From Actinomycetes bacterium (GTDB lineage Bacteria; Actinomycetota; Acidimicrobiia; Acidimicrobiales; Bog-793), in contig JAJYGM010000181.1 in the NCBI GenBank assembly GCA_021785095.1, positions 1-5,902 of the forward strand: a DNA stretch of 5,902 nucleotides. The letters are read 5' to 3'. Below, piece by piece: positions 4,734 through 5,902 of the stretch (positions within the stretch are counted from its first letter, which is position 1; every line of letters begins with the position of its first letter). A program made the position numbers and the translations under genes. The notes under the pieces are model-generated. The model ran no database searches. It saw nothing but the letters and a program-made list of their open reading frames with translations, and had not been told where the DNA came from.

Positions 4734-5902
4734 GGTCGACTCCCGCGGCCACGGGACTCGCTGGCCGACCCGCTCGCCCGAGGGCGCGCACATCGCTGCC
4801 AGAGACGTCCCTGTCGGCTCTTGCCGAGCAGCTGGGCACGTGCGAGCGACGGGGTGAGGCGGTCGTGACGGGGGTGTGCGCGGACAGCCGCCGGATCGCG
4901 CCGGGCGACCTGTTCCTCGCGGTGCCCGGGGCGCATGCCGACGGGCACCGCTACGCCGCCGACGCCGTCGGCCGCGGTGCCGCGGCGATCGTCGTCGAGC
5001 GGTTCCTCGACGAGCTCGCCGTCCCCCAGCTGCGGGTCCCCTCGGTGGCCGCCGCCGCCGGACCCATCGCGGCCCACGTGTACGCCTGGCCGTCCGAGCA
5101 GCTGACCGTCGTCGGGGTGACCGGCACGAACGGCAAGACGACGACGTGCCAGCTGCTGCAGGCGTGCCTGGCCGGCTCGACGGGGGTGGCGGGGCAGATC
5201 GGCACCACGGGCACCTTCCTCGGCGGCAAACGGCTCGCCACGTCGGCGCTGTCCACTCCCGAGGCCCCTGAGCTCCAGCGCCACCTGGCATCGATGCTCG
5301 CCGGCGGAGCGGTCGGCACGGCCGTGGAAGTCACCTCGCACGCCCTCGATCGACACCGGATCGACGGCACCCGCTTCCGCGTCGGGGTCTTCTTGAACCT
5401 CTCGCCCGAGCATCTCGACTACCACGGCTCGATGGAGCGGTACTTCGCCGCCAAGAGCCGACTGTTCGACCCGTCCCGCTGCGAGCAGGCGGTGATCTGC
5501 GTGGACAGCGAGTGGGGGGCGCGCTTGGCGGCGTCGTGCCGAGTGCCCGTGACGACGTTCTCCTCGCGCCGCCCGGCCGACTTCCGGATCTCGTGCACCT
5601 CCAGGGGTCTCGCCGGGATCACCGTGGTGATCGACGACGGCAGCGGTCGCGTGGAGCTGGCCGCGCCGCTCATCGGGCCGGTCAACGCCCCGAACGTCGC
5701 CGCCGCGTACCTGGTCTCCCTGGCGCTCGGGATCGAGGCGGACCAGGCGAGGGCCGCCCTCGAGCGCTGCCCGCCACCGCCGGGGCGTTTCGAGATCGTG
5801 ACCACCGACGAGCCGTACCTCGTCGTGGTCGACTACGCGCACACGCCGGACGCCCTCGAGGCCCTCGTGGACACGGCCCGGCAACTGTCGACGGCGAAGG
5901 TC
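4730..5902 (+). CDS. murE: UDP-N-acetylmuramoyl-dipeptide amino-acid ligase MurE, 3' end outside window
   Basis: A cytoplasmic Mur ligase that uses ATP to add the third amino acid (meso-DAP, or lysine in some bacteria) to UDP-MurNAc-L-Ala-D-Glu in peptidoglycan synthesis. The 391 residues in view contain the N-terminal substrate domain (ADSRRIAPGDLFLAVPG, 51-67), the P-loop GVTGTNGKTT (129-138, Lys136), IGTTGTF, a STPEAPELQ segment, EVTSHAL (200-206), NLSPEHLDYHG (223-233) and the AAK motif with Lys242, the likely carbamylated lysine. The C-terminal domain begins near RFE (353-355) and DYAHTPDAL (368-376). About 100-150 residues are missing, including the DNPR-type motif that distinguishes DAP from lysine, so the amino acid cannot be stated. 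The start is uncertain: GTG at 4727 or 4730, no in-frame ATG back to the stop at 4526, and no good Shine-Dalgarno. GTG 4730 gives an Arg/Pro-rich lead of about 28 residues before SLSALAEQLG; N-terminal extensions are known in actinobacterial MurE. No ftsI or ftsL lies upstream, unlike the usual dcw cluster. Confidence 0.93.
   Translation, partial: MRSTPAATGLAGRPARPRARTSLPETSLSALAEQLGTCERRGEAVVTGVCADSRRIAPGDLFLAVPGAHADGHRYAADAVGRGAAAIVVERFLDELAVPQLRVPSVAAAAGPIAAHVYAWPSEQLTVVGVTGTNGKTTTCQLLQACLAGSTGVAGQIGTTGTFLGGKRLATSALSTPEAPELQRHLASMLAGGAVGTAVEVTSHALDRHRIDGTRFRVGVFLNLSPEHLDYHGSMERYFAAKSRLFDPSRCEQAVICVDSEWGARLAASCRVPVTTFSSRRPADFRISCTSRGLAGITVVIDDGSGRVELAAPLIGPVNAPNVAAAYLVSLALGIEADQARAALERCPPPPGRFEIVTTDEPYLVVVDYAHTPDALEALVDTARQLSTAKV

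Noticed and set aside
4428..5291. Long minus-strand open frame of 287 codons crossing the tandem array, with a repeating peptide at its end
   Set aside because: It lies opposite murE, whose motifs are unmistakable on the plus strand. High GC leaves the antisense frame open, and the array has no minus-strand stops. The protein is Arg/Pro-rich without motifs.

Overview
The window is GC-rich (about 70% by eye) and its genes have strongly G/C-biased third codon positions. With the gene families present, this suggests a chromosomal piece from a high-GC bacterium, most likely an actinobacterium. That assignment is an inference; no rRNA or other taxonomic marker is present. Both edges cut through genes.

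Layout: (1) 1-639, plus strand: the C-terminal half of an ilvA-type threonine ammonia-lyase with an ACT domain. (2) 653-4004, minus strand: an apparent three-gene transcription unit, read right to left. It holds an FkbM-family methyltransferase (4004 to 3186), a polytopic membrane protein resembling GT-C/GT87 glycosyltransferases (3031 to 1538) and an intradiol ring-cleavage dioxygenase of hydroxyquinol 1,2-dioxygenase type (1534 to 653). The last two are only 3 bases apart. ilvA and the dioxygenase converge with 13 bases between their stop codons. (3) 4005-4529: a divergent intergenic region of 525 bases with several small dyads, leading into an exact tandem repeat of a 16-bp unit (4455-4534, five copies, the last one degenerate). 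(4) 4530-4733, plus strand: a possible 67-codon small gene whose ATG lies inside the degenerate fifth repeat. (5) 4730-5902, plus strand: murE, the UDP-MurNAc-dipeptide amino-acid ligase of peptidoglycan synthesis, cut by the right edge. Its likely GTG start overlaps the small gene's stop as GTGA.

How the genes may work together: the methyltransferase and the glycosyltransferase-like protein could both act on a surface glycan or glycolipid. The dioxygenase is an aromatic-ring catabolic enzyme with no other catabolic gene in view, so its role in this unit is unexplained. murE and ilvA are housekeeping enzymes. The most unusual element is the 16-bp tandem array upstream of murE, together with the small reading frame that appears to start in its last copy. 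I see no CRISPR array, insertion sequence, tRNA or rRNA.
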